From JANSYL01 sp965229695 (lineage in GTDB: Bacteria > Pseudomonadota > Alphaproteobacteria > Rhodobacterales > Rhodobacteraceae): a stretch of 64,000 nucleotides of DNA. Location: the NCBI GenBank assembly GCA_965229695.1, contig OZ245921.1, positions 2,790,001 through 2,854,000 on the forward strand. The letters run 5' to 3'. The notes under the pieces are model-generated. The model was not told where the DNA came from. It searched no databases and was given only the letters and a program-made list of their open reading frames with translations. Both the position numbers and the translations under genes were made by a program. Each line of letters opens with the position of its first letter. The stretch's first letter is position 1. Below, one piece after another: positions 25,195-33,223 of the stretch.

Positions 25195-25433
25195 TGTCAC
25201 ATAGATTTGTCACACGGCGACTGCAACCCGAAAGCGACTGATTTGGCGGCCTGACAACCGGATATGGTCTGACCGCATGGCTGGACCGACGCGACCGGTG
25301 CGACTTGCCGTGATTTAAAGGCCTTTGCGGTTACGGGATTCCCGCTTTGCCTCTTGCCGATAGTCATGTCAGGCTCACCTTAATGACCAGGCGCGCTCAC
25401 GCAGCTTGTCACGCGCATGTGACAGATGTGACA
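25195..25433. promoter_or_regulatory. Cluster of TGTCAC/GTGACA half-sites upstream of htrA
   Basis: The 376-base gap between the zinc-ribbon gene (start 25162) and htrA (25539) contains five copies of one hexamer. Direct TGTCACA repeats lie at 25195-25201 and 25208-25214 (13 bases apart). Further down, TGTCAC at 25407-25412 and GTGACA at 25419-25424 form an inverted repeat with a 6-base spacer, and a second TGTGACA lies at 25427-25433, nine bases after the TGTGACA beginning at 25418. The spacing is like that of dimeric response-regulator sites. No other gene is visible in this gap. The regulator is unknown. Confidence 0.5.
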
Positions 25434-25538
25434 GTGCCCAGGCGCCGCAAAGGCATTGATCCGCAGCCCATGCGGCCAAATATCAAAAGCCAGGAGACCG
25501 CAGGGCAACGCGGTCGAGATGGCACAGGAGGTAAACTC

Positions 25539-27056
25539 GTGACGACCCAACAGGCCCAGACACCCCCCTGCAAGACCGTGCGCGTGGCCGTCGCTGCCCG
25601 GTCGGAAACCGGACCGGCGCTTTATCGTATGACCACGGGCGTGATGATCGCCGTCATGGTGATGCTGGCGCTGGCGTTGAGCGCGATACAGGCACGCGCG
25701 CAATCCGCGCCGCCGGCGACCTTTGCAGATCTGGTGGATCAGGTGGGCGACTCGGTTGTGAACATCACCACCTCGGCCATCGTCGCAGGGCGGCAGGGTC
25801 CACAGCCGATGGTGCCCGAAGGCTCCCCTTTAGAAGACTTCTTTAACGATTTCCTGGATCGTCAGAACCCCGAAGGCACACCGCGCCGCAGTCAGGCGTT
25901 GGGCTCGGGCTTTGTGATTTCGGAAGACGGTTACATCGTCACCAATAACCACGTGATCGAAGGCGCCGATGAGATCATCATCGAGTTCCGCGAAGGGTTC
26001 GAGCTTGAGGCCGAAATCGTCGGCACCGATCCCAACACCGATATCGCGCTGTTGAAGGTCGAGGCGGATAATCCGCTGCAATTCGTGCCCTTCGGCGATA
26101 GCCAAGGCATGCGCGTGGGCGATTGGGTCATGGCCATGGGCAACCCGCTGGGCCAGGGCTTTTCGGTGTCGGTTGGCGTCGTTTCGGCCCAGGGCCGCGC
26201 GCTGAGCGGAACATATGACGATTACATCCAGACCGACGCCGCCATTAACCGCGGCAACTCTGGCGGGCCGCTCTTCAATCTTGAGGGTGAAGTGATTGGC
26301 GTGAACACCGCCATCCTGTCGCCCACCGGTGGTTCGATCGGGATCGGCTTTGCCATGGCCTCTGAGGTTGTGACGAATGTCGTCGATCAATTGCAGGAAT
26401 TTGGCGAAACCCGCCGTGGTTGGCTGGGCGTGCGTATTCAAGATGTGAATGACGGCACCGCCGAGGCGCTTGGCCTAGCCGAAGCGCGCGGCGCGATTGT
26501 CACCGATGTGCCGCCGGGCCCAGCCCTCGATGGAGGGATCGAGGTTGGCGACGTGATCCTTAGCTTTGATGGGGAAGAGGTGCAGGATACGCGCGAGCTG
26601 GTTCGGATCGTGGGTGAAAGCGCTGTGGGCGAAACCGTGCGCGTGCTCGTCTTCCGCGAAGGCGAAACCCAAACCCTGCGTGTCACCCTGGGCCGCCGCG
26701 AAACGGCTGAGGGCGTTCAGCCCACCACGCCCGATGGCGCGCCAGTGCCCGTGCCCAGCAGCGAGGTTTTGGGCATGGATTTGGTGCCGCTGACCGATGA
26801 AATGCGGGATCGACTGGGTGCGCAAAACGTGACCGGTGGGCTGGTGGTTGAAGCCATTGATCCCGCCAGCGATGCGGCCGCCAAAGGGCTTCAAGTCGGT
26901 GACGTGATTGCCGAGGTGGCGCAGCAGCCCATCACCGGGGTCGATGGCTTTCGGGAGCGCATCCAGGCGGCCCAAGATGCAGGTCAACAAAGCATCCTGT
27001 TGTTGATCCGCCGCGCCGGCAATCCACGCTTCGTTGCGTTGAGCTTGGTCGAATAA
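25539..27056 (+). CDS. htrA: Do-family periplasmic serine protease/chaperone (HtrA/DegP-like)
   Basis: 505 residues from a GTG at 25539, chosen because a near-perfect AGGAGGT (25526-25532) lies just upstream; the frame stays open further upstream without homology. A 30-residue polar leader precedes a signal segment (about 31-55) with likely cleavage after ARA. The trypsin-like domain has His138 (TNNHVIEG), Asp168 (NTDIALLK) and Ser241 (GNSGGPL), all intact. Two PDZ domains follow (about 300-390 and 415-500), as in DegP/DegQ. It degrades or refolds misfolded envelope proteins. A long n-region before the signal is unusual. A strong terminator follows, and half-site repeats precede it, suggesting stress control. 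Confidence 0.93.
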   Translation: MTTQQAQTPPCKTVRVAVAARSETGPALYRMTTGVMIAVMVMLALALSAIQARAQSAPPATFADLVDQVGDSVVNITTSAIVAGRQGPQPMVPEGSPLEDFFNDFLDRQNPEGTPRRSQALGSGFVISEDGYIVTNNHVIEGADEIIIEFREGFELEAEIVGTDPNTDIALLKVEADNPLQFVPFGDSQGMRVGDWVMAMGNPLGQGFSVSVGVVSAQGRALSGTYDDYIQTDAAINRGNSGGPLFNLEGEVIGVNTAILSPTGGSIGIGFAMASEVVTNVVDQLQEFGETRRGWLGVRIQDVNDGTAEALGLAEARGAIVTDVPPGPALDGGIEVGDVILSFDGEEVQDTRELVRIVGESAVGETVRVLVFREGETQTLRVTLGRRETAEGVQPTTPDGAPVPVPSSEVLGMDLVPLTDEMRDRLGAQNVTGGLVVEAIDPASDAAAKGLQVGDVIAEVAQQPITGVDGFRERIQAAQDAGQQSILLLIRRAGNPRFVALSLVE

Positions 27057-27070
27057 GGCACCACCAGAAC

Positions 27071-27115
27071 AAAAGAAAGCCCCCGCCATGACGACATGCC
27101 GGGGGCTTTTCTTTG
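27071..27115. terminator. Rho-independent terminator after htrA
   Basis: Stem AAAGCCCCCG (27076-27085) pairs with CGGGGGCTTT (27100-27109) and extends inward, after one mismatch, through CATG/CATG pairing to a 4-base loop. The stem is followed by TTTTCTTT on the plus strand and preceded by an A-rich run, so it could work in both directions for the converging htrA and lipoprotein genes. Confidence 0.9.
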
Positions 27116-27117
27116 CC

Positions 27118-27678
27118 TCAGCCGCCGGCCTCGCCCCCAGCGGCTAGGGTGGGATCCCAAATCGCCAAGCCTAGTTGGCGCGCAGCGGCCAGTGATAGCA
27201 CAGCACTATCCAACCCTTGTGGCGCCTGGTAGTCGCGGATCGCCCGGCGCGTGCGCCGATCCATCACCCCGTTTGGCGTGCCGCGATAAAGCCCGCGCGC
27301 CATCAAGGCACGCTGCAGCGAGGCAATGAACTCCGGATCGCGCTCTGCCTGACAGGGGGTTTCAAACCACAACACCCGCCGCTCTTCGACAATGCGCTGC
27401 TGCGTCTCGGTCACAAAAACGCCCGGCTCCAGCACCCGCCCATCGCTTGCGATTTGCGGCGGCTGCAGCATCACTTGCTCGGTCACAGTCTCGATCACCG
27501 CCGGCGTCACCTCGCGCCCATAACACGCATTGGGATCAGCGTCGGGTGGGCCGACACCGCGGCTCACCTCCACATCGGTGCTCAGCGGTTCGATCACGGC
27601 GCTAAACACATCATCGCCGCCCATGGATGTGCAGGCACCCACGGCCAAAAGCCCTGCTATGGCATAGATCTGTCGCAT
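27118..27678 (-). CDS. Lipoprotein with C-terminal peptidoglycan-binding domain
   Basis: 186 residues from the ATG at 27678. The N-terminus MRQIYAIAGLLAVGACTS is a lipoprotein signal with lipobox VGAC. The middle (about 25-115) contains a conserved-looking CYGREVTPAVIETVTEQV and repeated TETQQRIVEER elements. The C-terminal ~60 residues (FIASLQRALMARGLYRGTPNG then MDRRTRRAIRDYQ) fit a PG_binding_1 domain. It is probably an envelope-anchored protein that binds cell wall. It converges on htrA across the shared terminator and is divergent from fdxE. No enzymatic domain is visible, so the role is unclear. Confidence 0.78.
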   Translation of the reverse strand: MRQIYAIAGLLAVGACTSMGGDDVFSAVIEPLSTDVEVSRGVGPPDADPNACYGREVTPAVIETVTEQVMLQPPQIASDGRVLEPGVFVTETQQRIVEERRVLWFETPCQAERDPEFIASLQRALMARGLYRGTPNGVMDRRTRRAIRDYQAPQGLDSAVLSLAAARQLGLAIWDPTLAAGGEAGG

Positions 27679-27925
27679 GATGACTGCTCGATGCGGCTTG
27701 TTTTCTTTGGGGCAGTTTACTGGGTTTTGCAGATTTGGAAAAGCGGGCCGAAAAACACAGGCACCTGCCTGTTGCACAGTCGATCCTGAGCGCGCGCCGC
27801 CCACCTGCGAGGAACAAAACCACCCGTGTCGCAAACGCACCTTTTGCCCGCGCATTTGTCACTGGAAAGCTTTCGCGCGGCGTACTACCTAATCTCGAAC
27901 AAATTCTACTTGGCGCGGGGATCCC

Positions 27926-28249
27926 ATGGCGAAAATCACTTACATCGAACACAGCGGCACCGAACATGTGGTGGATGTGGCGAACGGCCTGACCGTCATG
28001 GAAGGCGCGCGTGACAACAACATCCCCGGGATCGAGGCCGATTGCGGCGGCGCCTGCGCCTGTTCGACCTGCCATGTCTATGTCCATCCCGATTGGGTGT
28101 CGAAACTGCCCGAGATCGACCCGATGGAAGAAGATATGTTGGAATTCGCCTATGAACCCGACACCACCCGGTCGCGCCTGACTTGCCAACTCAAGGTCAC
28201 CGATGCGCTTGACGGGTTGATTGTGCAGATGCCCGAAAAGCAAATCTAA
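27926..28249 (+). CDS. fdxE: [2Fe-2S] ferredoxin, adrenodoxin/putidaredoxin type (FdVI-like)
   Basis: 107 residues. Cluster ligands Cys40, Cys46, Cys49 and Cys87 follow the vertebrate/Isc-type spacing C-x5-C-x2-C...C, with CGGACACSTCHVYV and SRLTCQLKV; Cys44 is an extra, non-ligand cysteine. The sequence resembles Rhodobacter capsulatus FdVI (FdxE) along its whole length, including the C-terminal MPEKQI. FdVI is essential in R. capsulatus and is thought to serve Fe-S cluster or haem biosynthesis. The stop overlaps the start of the secreted VCBS protein by one base (TAATG), so the two are translated together. Confidence 0.92.
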   Translation: MAKITYIEHSGTEHVVDVANGLTVMEGARDNNIPGIEADCGGACACSTCHVYVHPDWVSKLPEIDPMEEDMLEFAYEPDTTRSRLTCQLKVTDALDGLIVQMPEKQI

Positions 28250-29061
28250 TGCGGCTGATCGCGGCCCTGTTGGCTGCGCTTGCGGTGGCCGGGCCTGCAT
28301 CGGCCTGCGAAACCCCGCCGCACCAAACAACCGCGATGCCCGAAAGCGTGGGTGAGGTTTGGGGTGGCGATGCGCGCCTCAGAGCTTGGTATGACGGGCC
28401 CACGACACGCTATGCCCATGGCGTGCTGGGGGATGCCATCGAGGCGACGGAACTGCACGCCTATACCCCGGAACCCGCCGCGCCCTGCGCCACGCAATCC
28501 CTCACCTTGCCACCAGAGCTGGTCTTCGAAGACACCGCGCCGCGCCTGGCGGATTTGGACGGCGATGGACGCCTCGAAATCATCACAGTGCAAAGCCACC
28601 AACGGCTTGGGGCGCAATTGGCGATCTACGGTTTTGCGGATGATGGCCAAACCCTACGTCAAATTGCAGCCACACCCTTTATCGGCCGTTCAAACCGCTG
28701 GCTCGCCCCACTCGGGGCCGCGGATCTCGACGGCGATGGCGCAATGGAAATCGCCTATATCGACCGCCCGCACCTGGCCCGCACCTTGCGCGTTTGGCGC
28801 TATCTGCCGGGCAACGCAGGGCAGGCGGCGCACTTGGTCGAGGTTGCAAACGCCCAGGGCCTAACCAACCACCGCATCGGCGACCCCAGCATCCCCGGCG
28901 GCCTGCGCGATTGCACGGATGGCTTGGAAATGATCACCGCCAACGCCAATTGGTCCCGCGTGATGGCAACCCGCCTCACGCCTGCGGGCAACCTGGAAAG
29001 CCGCGATATCGGCCCTTGGCAGCCCGGTGCGCTCAACCGCGCTCTGGTCTGCCCAAACTAA
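28249..29061 (+). CDS. Secreted FG-GAP/VCBS-repeat protein, function unknown
   Basis: 270 residues with a signal peptide (MRLIAALLAALAVAGPASA, cleavage before CETPP). Two repeats carry the calcium-binding style motif DLDGDG (RLADLDGDGRLEIITV and GAADLDGDGAMEIAYI), the signature of FG-GAP/VCBS beta-propeller repeats. Six cysteines in the mature part may form disulfides. It should be periplasmic. It is coupled to fdxE by a one-base overlap, an odd pairing because the ferredoxin is cytoplasmic. I do not know a function. Confidence 0.8.
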   Translation: MRLIAALLAALAVAGPASACETPPHQTTAMPESVGEVWGGDARLRAWYDGPTTRYAHGVLGDAIEATELHAYTPEPAAPCATQSLTLPPELVFEDTAPRLADLDGDGRLEIITVQSHQRLGAQLAIYGFADDGQTLRQIAATPFIGRSNRWLAPLGAADLDGDGAMEIAYIDRPHLARTLRVWRYLPGNAGQAAHLVEVANAQGLTNHRIGDPSIPGGLRDCTDGLEMITANANWSRVMATRLTPAGNLESRDIGPWQPGALNRALVCPN

Positions 29062-29072
29062 ATCGCTGCTCC

Positions 29073-29108
29073 CTTCATCTTGGCCAATACAACTCCCGCC
29101 GGAGGCAT
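29073..29108. repeat. Dispersed repeat, family B copy 1
   Basis: 36 bases from CTTCATCTTGG to CGCCGGAGGCAT. A nearly identical 36-base copy is at 41142-41177, differing at about three positions. It shares the CATCT-TGG and AATAC core with the family A elements at 4626 and 6432 and with the metG-downstream element at 40905. It lies 12 bases after the stop of the VCBS gene. Confidence 0.7.
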
Positions 29109-29144
29109 AGCCCCCTCAACCACACCTCCGATGGCCTGCCGGGG

Positions 29145-29173
29145 TTGACTTCGCCGCCTGCCCAAGGTGTATC
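29145..29173 (+). promoter_or_regulatory. Possible sigma-70 promoter for aspS
   Basis: TTGACT at 29145-29150 matches five of six positions of the -35 consensus. A 17-base spacer leads to TGTATC at 29168-29173, a poor -10 (three of six). It is 48 bases before the aspS start. The -35 is convincing; the -10 is not, so the assignment is tentative. Confidence 0.35.
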
Positions 29174-29220
29174 GGCGCGACGCCTAATCGCCCCATCAAG
29201 ACCCGACAAAGGGACAAGAA

Positions 29221-31002
29221 ATGCACGCTTTTCGCAGCCATACCTGCGCCGACCTGACCGCCGCCAATGTGGGTGAGACCATCCGCCTGTCGGGCTGGGT
29301 CCACCGCCGCCGCGACCATGGCGGCGTGATCTTCATCGACCTGCGCGACCACTATGGGATCACCCAAGTGCTCTGTGACCCCGACAGCCCGGTTTTCTCC
29401 GAGGTAGAAAAGCTGCGCTCGGAATACTGCGTGCGGATCGATGGCACAGTGAAGGCGCGCGATGCTGATCTGGTGAACCCGAAACTGCCCACCGGCGAGA
29501 TCGAGGTGTTCATCCGCGATATGGAAGTGCTGGGCGGGGTGAATGGCGACCTGCCGCTGCAAGTGTTTGGCGATCAGGATTACCCGGAAGAAACCCGGCT
29601 GACTTATCGCTATCTCGACCTGCGCCGCGACAAGATGCAGGAGGCGATGAAGCTGCGCTCAGATGTGGTGGCCTCTCTCCGCCGTCGCATGTGGGATATC
29701 GATTTCCGCGAGTACCAAACCCCGATCATCACCGCCTCTAGCCCCGAAGGCGCGCGGGATTTCCTAGTGCCCTCGCGCCTGCACCCGGGCAAGTTCTACG
29801 CGCTGCCGCAGGCCCCGCAGCAGTTTAAACAGCTTTTGATGGTCTCAGGTTTCGACAAATACTTCCAAATCGCGCCTTGTTTCCGCGATGAAGACCCGCG
29901 CGCCGACCGCTCTCCCACCGATTTCTACCAGCTTGACCTCGAGATGAGCTTTGTTGAGCAAGAGGATGTGTTTGGCACGGTGGAGCCGGTTCTAAAGGGC
30001 CTGTTTGAAGAGTTTGGCGGTGGCAAAACGGTCGATCAGGATTGGCCGCGCATCTCTTACAAAGATGCCGCGCTTTGGTACGGCACCGATAAGCCTGATC
30101 TGCGTATCCCGATGAAGATGGCGCAGGTGTCGGAGCATTTTGCCGGTGGCGGTTTCGCGATTTTCGCCAAAATCCTGGAACAAGACGGCACTGAGGTGCG
30201 CGCCATTCCCGCGCCCACCGGCGGGTCGCGGAAGTTCTGTGACCGGATGAACGCCTGGGCCCAGAAAGAGGGTCTGCCCGGCATGGGTTATATTTTCTGG
30301 CGCGAGGTTGATCAGGGTGTGGTCGAGGCCGCAGGGCCGCTGGCCAAAAACATCGGCCCCGAGCGGACCGAGGCGATCCGGCAGCAATTGGGCCTTAGCG
30401 CGGGTGATGCCGCCTTCTTCCTGGCTGGCAAACCGTCGGAATTTGAAGCCATTGCTGGCCGTGGGCGGGTCGAGATTGGGCAGCAATTGGGGCTGGTCGA
30501 TGAAAGCCGCTTTGCTTTTGCCTGGATCGTCGATTTTCCGATGTACGAAGCTGACGAGGCCACGGGCAAGGTCGATTTCTCGCATAACCCGTTTTCGATG
30601 CCGCAAGGGGGTGTCGCCGCGCTTGATGGCGACCCGCTGGAAGTGTTGGGGTATCAGTACGATCTGGCCTGCAACGGGTATGAAATCGTCTCGGGCGCCA
30701 TTCGGAACCACAAACCCGAGATCATGTTCAAAGCCTTTGAACTGGCAGGCTATGGTGAGGATGAGGTGCGCAAACGGTTTGGCGGTATGGTCAATGCGTT
30801 CCAATACGGGGCTCCACCCCATGGCGGTTGCGCGGCCGGTATCGACCGGATTGTGATGATCCTGGCGGATACCGCGAATATCCGCGAGGTGATTTTGTTC
30901 CCGATGAACCAGCGTGCTGAAGACCTGATGATGGCTGCCCCGTCCGAGCCGACCTCGGATCAGCTGATGGAGCTGGGTCTGCGGGTCATTCCACAGGAGT
31001 AA
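29221..31002 (+). CDS. aspS: Aspartate-tRNA ligase
   Basis: 593 residues, the bacterial-type length with the inserted GAD domain. An N-terminal OB fold binds the anticodon (IRLSGWVHRRRDHGGVIFIDLRD). Class II motifs are motif 2 at CFRDEDPRADRSPTDFYQLD and motif 3 at the C-terminus GGCAAGIDRIVMIL. It charges tRNA-Asp. Some alphaproteobacteria use a non-discriminating enzyme that also charges tRNA-Asn for GatCAB; that cannot be decided from this sequence alone. It is preceded by a 159-base gap with a family B repeat. Confidence 0.97.
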   Translation: MHAFRSHTCADLTAANVGETIRLSGWVHRRRDHGGVIFIDLRDHYGITQVLCDPDSPVFSEVEKLRSEYCVRIDGTVKARDADLVNPKLPTGEIEVFIRDMEVLGGVNGDLPLQVFGDQDYPEETRLTYRYLDLRRDKMQEAMKLRSDVVASLRRRMWDIDFREYQTPIITASSPEGARDFLVPSRLHPGKFYALPQAPQQFKQLLMVSGFDKYFQIAPCFRDEDPRADRSPTDFYQLDLEMSFVEQEDVFGTVEPVLKGLFEEFGGGKTVDQDWPRISYKDAALWYGTDKPDLRIPMKMAQVSEHFAGGGFAIFAKILEQDGTEVRAIPAPTGGSRKFCDRMNAWAQKEGLPGMGYIFWREVDQGVVEAAGPLAKNIGPERTEAIRQQLGLSAGDAAFFLAGKPSEFEAIAGRGRVEIGQQLGLVDESRFAFAWIVDFPMYEADEATGKVDFSHNPFSMPQGGVAALDGDPLEVLGYQYDLACNGYEIVSGAIRNHKPEIMFKAFELAGYGEDEVRKRFGGMVNAFQYGAPPHGGCAAGIDRIVMILADTANIREVILFPMNQRAEDLMMAAPSEPTSDQLMELGLRVIPQE

Positions 31003-31085
31003 TCCACGGATTATCCACAGGAGGTTCGATAAACGTAAGATATGAGCGCTTTTTGCTGACGCTATAGTGAATCTCTTGCATTAAA

Positions 31086-31814
31086 ATGGAAACCTCAATG
31101 TCAGAGCTCGATGATAGATTGGGCGTGCAAGTGCCCGATTTCACGTCGCCGATACGCCCAGATGGCCTTCGCTTGGAAGGGCAACACGTGCAGGTTGTCC
31201 CGTTGCAAGCGCGGCGACATGCAGAATCCCTTTTTGCGGCGTATCGCGGGCACAACGCGCTTTGGGATTACATGGCCTACGGCCCCTTTGAGACACTGCC
31301 TGAGTTTGAAGCCTGGCTTGCGGAATTGGAATCTCAAACCGATCCAGTGTTTTTCGCCTTCACCACGCCCGAAGGAAAGGCGATTGGCATCGGCAGCTAC
31401 CTGCGGATCGCGCCCGAGGCGGGATCGATTGAGGTGGGGCATCTGAATTTCTCACCGCTGATGCAAGGCACTCGCGCGGCGACCGAGGCGATGGCGCTGA
31501 TGATGGGATGGGCGTTTTCGAACGGGTATCGCCGCTATGAATGGAAATGCAACGCGCTAAACATGGCTTCTCGTCGGGCGGCACAGCGTTTGGGCCTATC
31601 CTACGAGGGCATTTTCCGCCAAGCCGCCGTCCTTAAAGGTCGCAACCGCGATACCGCTTGGTTTGCCGCAATCGACGCGGAATGGCCGCGTCTGTCGGCG
31701 GCATTCCAGGATTGGTTGTCGCCCGAGAACTTCGGTGCCGAGGGGCAGCAGCACAAGCGCCTGTCGGACCTGACGCATGACATCCTGCATAAGACGGACC
31801 CTGCGCTGGATTAA
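31086..31814 (+). CDS. GNAT family N-acetyltransferase, RimJ/RimL-like
   Basis: 242 residues (238 if the second in-frame ATG at 31098 is used). The GNAT fold runs about 30-210: RLEGQHVQVVPLQARRHAESL, then GIGSYLRIAPEAGSIEVGHLNFSP, the acetyl-CoA region MQGTRAATEAMALMM and the late ALNMASRRAAQRLGLSYEG. Such proteins acetylate ribosomal protein N-termini or small amines; this one's substrate is not known. It follows aspS after 83 bases and precedes a truncated response-regulator locus on the other strand. Confidence 0.87.
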   Translation: METSMSELDDRLGVQVPDFTSPIRPDGLRLEGQHVQVVPLQARRHAESLFAAYRGHNALWDYMAYGPFETLPEFEAWLAELESQTDPVFFAFTTPEGKAIGIGSYLRIAPEAGSIEVGHLNFSPLMQGTRAATEAMALMMGWAFSNGYRRYEWKCNALNMASRRAAQRLGLSYEGIFRQAAVLKGRNRDTAWFAAIDAEWPRLSAAFQDWLSPENFGAEGQQHKRLSDLTHDILHKTDPALD

Positions 31815-31955
31815 TTCCCGCCGAAGGTTTCAAACCTGTTGGGCGGCAACCCATGGGTCGCCGCCCCGTCAGGACTGCATTGCCTGTTCTTCCACCTTGC
31901 CTGCCCTGGCACTGCAACCCCGTTGCGCGCCCATCGGACCTTGGGTACCTGGGGC

Positions 31956-32246
31956 CTAAACGGCCAAAGGCATATCTTGAATGCGTGAGGAAATATAAGC
32001 CCTTAGCTCTGCCTGCTCGCCCCGGCGAAAGGCGCCGGTAAGCCCCTTTGCTTCGGCCTCAAGCCCGGTGTCATGGGCTAAGCGCGCCACGCCGATCAGA
32101 AATCGCCGGAGATACCCAACCGGTGGCTGATCAAGCGCTAGAAGATCCATCGCATGGGTCAGATCCTCTCGAAACGCGATTGGGTCGGGTTCGACCGGGT
32201 CGATTGCTGCAGCACGGGGTTTTGCAGGGCGCAGATCAGCTGGCAT
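31956..32246 (-). CDS. C-terminal part of the response regulator, in another frame
   Basis: 96 residues, open from an ATG at 32246 that lies inside the response-regulator gene, in a different frame (overlap 32159-32246). Its sequence (DPVEPDPIAFREDLTHAMDL, then RRFLIGVARLAHDTG) resembles the tail of longer Rhodobacteraceae response regulators of this type, which as I recall continue after the receiver domain with a DPIA(F/Y)R-D motif and a helical tail. One extra base between the CT and ATG at the junction would join the two frames. I read it as the displaced C-terminus of the gene at 32159-32662, not an independent gene. Confidence 0.55.
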   Translation of the reverse strand: MPADLRPAKPRAAAIDPVEPDPIAFREDLTHAMDLLALDQPPVGYLRRFLIGVARLAHDTGLEAEAKGLTGAFRRGEQAELRAYISSRIQDMPLAV

Positions 32247-32662
32247 AGGGCCAATATCGCGGCCTGAAACGCGCCGACGGACTCAATGGGTTTGGGCAAA
32301 AACCCATCTGCGCCGGCCGCAAGGCACTCCGCCCCGGCCTGGTCCGCTTCGGCCCCGGATGTGCCCAGAATGATGGGCACACGCGGCTGCATCCCATCCA
32401 TCCGCTCGATGATTTCCAGCCCCGAGCCATCGGGCAGCCCCAAATCGACGATCCCAACCGATGGCCGGTAGACATTCAGATGTCGTTCCGCCGATGCGAT
32501 ACAATCCGCCCGCCGAATGCGCGCGCCGGATCGCAGACACAAAAGTCGCATCGCTTCGGATGCATAGCGGCTGTCTTCCACCACCAGGATGGTCAGGCCC
32601 AAAAGCGGCCTATCGGCGGTTGGCTTTGGACGAAAATCCAAATCGGCCAAGTGATCGTCCAT
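32159..32662 (-). CDS. Response regulator receiver protein, probably truncated by a frameshift
   Basis: 167 residues from the ATG at 32662; a TTG at 32704 is an alternative. The receiver domain (about 22-135) is intact: LTILVVEDSR with acidic Asp30, phosphoacceptor Asp73 in GIVDLGLPDGSG, ILGTSG with Thr101, and Lys124 in FLPKPI. Beyond residue ~139 the reading (CQLICALQNPVLQQSTRS) does not look like the family, whereas the next frame (31956-32246) does. No DNA-binding output domain is present, so it probably works through protein contacts. A TTAACCAT motif lies 66 bases upstream of the start, so CtrA may control it. Confidence 0.75.
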   Translation of the reverse strand: MDDHLADLDFRPKPTADRPLLGLTILVVEDSRYASEAMRLLCLRSGARIRRADCIASAERHLNVYRPSVGIVDLGLPDGSGLEIIERMDGMQPRVPIILGTSGAEADQAGAECLAAGADGFLPKPIESVGAFQAAILALCQLICALQNPVLQQSTRSNPTQSRFERI

Positions 32663-32727
32663 TTCGGTCCCCAGTTCCGGTCGATGAATCGGATCGTGGG
32701 CCAATTAGAGGGCGGCAAGGTTGACCA

Positions 32728-32735
32728 ATGGTTAA
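32728..32735 (-). promoter_or_regulatory. CtrA-like TTAACCAT motif upstream of the response regulator
   Basis: Read on the minus strand the sequence is TTAACCAT, the 8-base alphaproteobacterial CtrA half-site. It lies 66 bases before the ATG of the minus-strand response regulator and 84 bases before the plus-strand epimerase gene, in the gap between them. A single half-site is modest evidence; the match is exact. Confidence 0.4.
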
Positions 32736-32818
32736 GCCCGCTGCGGCGAAGCGGCGCTTGGCAAGCCAGGGGCACCGCGCCATATGTCTGCGAAGCCTTT
32801 TTGCACAGGAGCAATCCC

Positions 32819-33223
32819 ATGATCGGTCGCCTGAACCATGTTGCTATCGCCGTCCCTGACCTTGAGGCTGCGGCAGCGCAGTACCGCGACACGCTGGGTG
32901 CCCAGGTCGGCCCACCCCAGGATGAGCCTGATCACGGCGTGACGGTGATCTTCATCGAACTGCCCAATACCAAGGTCGAGCTGCTATACCCGCTGGGCGA
33001 AAACTCTCCGATCCAAGGGTTTCTCGACAAAAACCCCTCGGGCGGCATCCATCACATTTGCTACGAGGTTGATGATATCCTGGCCGCGCGCGATCAGCTT
33101 CAGGCCTCGGGCGCCCGCGTCCTTGGCACCGGTGAGCCCAAAATCGGCGCCCATGGCAAGCCCGTTTTGTTCCTACACCCCAAGGATTTCACCGGCACAT
33201 TGGTTGAGTTGGAGCAGGTCTGA
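32819..33223 (+). CDS. mce: Methylmalonyl-CoA epimerase
   Basis: 134 residues from the ATG at 32819, preceded by AGGAG with a 7-base spacing. It is a vicinal-oxygen-chelate protein: MIGRLNHVAIAVPDLEAAA with metal ligand His7, GGIHHICYEVDDI with the second ligand His, and GTLVELEQV with the Glu ligand. It interconverts (R)- and (S)-methylmalonyl-CoA in propionate and ethylmalonyl-CoA metabolism. It overlaps the DUF1467 start by one base (TGATG), a pairing I recall in Rhodobacterales. The mutase itself is not in the window. Confidence 0.93.
   Translation: MIGRLNHVAIAVPDLEAAAAQYRDTLGAQVGPPQDEPDHGVTVIFIELPNTKVELLYPLGENSPIQGFLDKNPSGGIHHICYEVDDILAARDQLQASGARVLGTGEPKIGAHGKPVLFLHPKDFTGTLVELEQV

Noticed and set aside
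25195..25433. FNR or CRP binding sites in the htrA leader
   Set aside because: The hexamer TGTCAC/GTGACA does not match TTGAT-N4-ATCAA or TGTGA-N6-TCACA; it is kept only as an unnamed motif.
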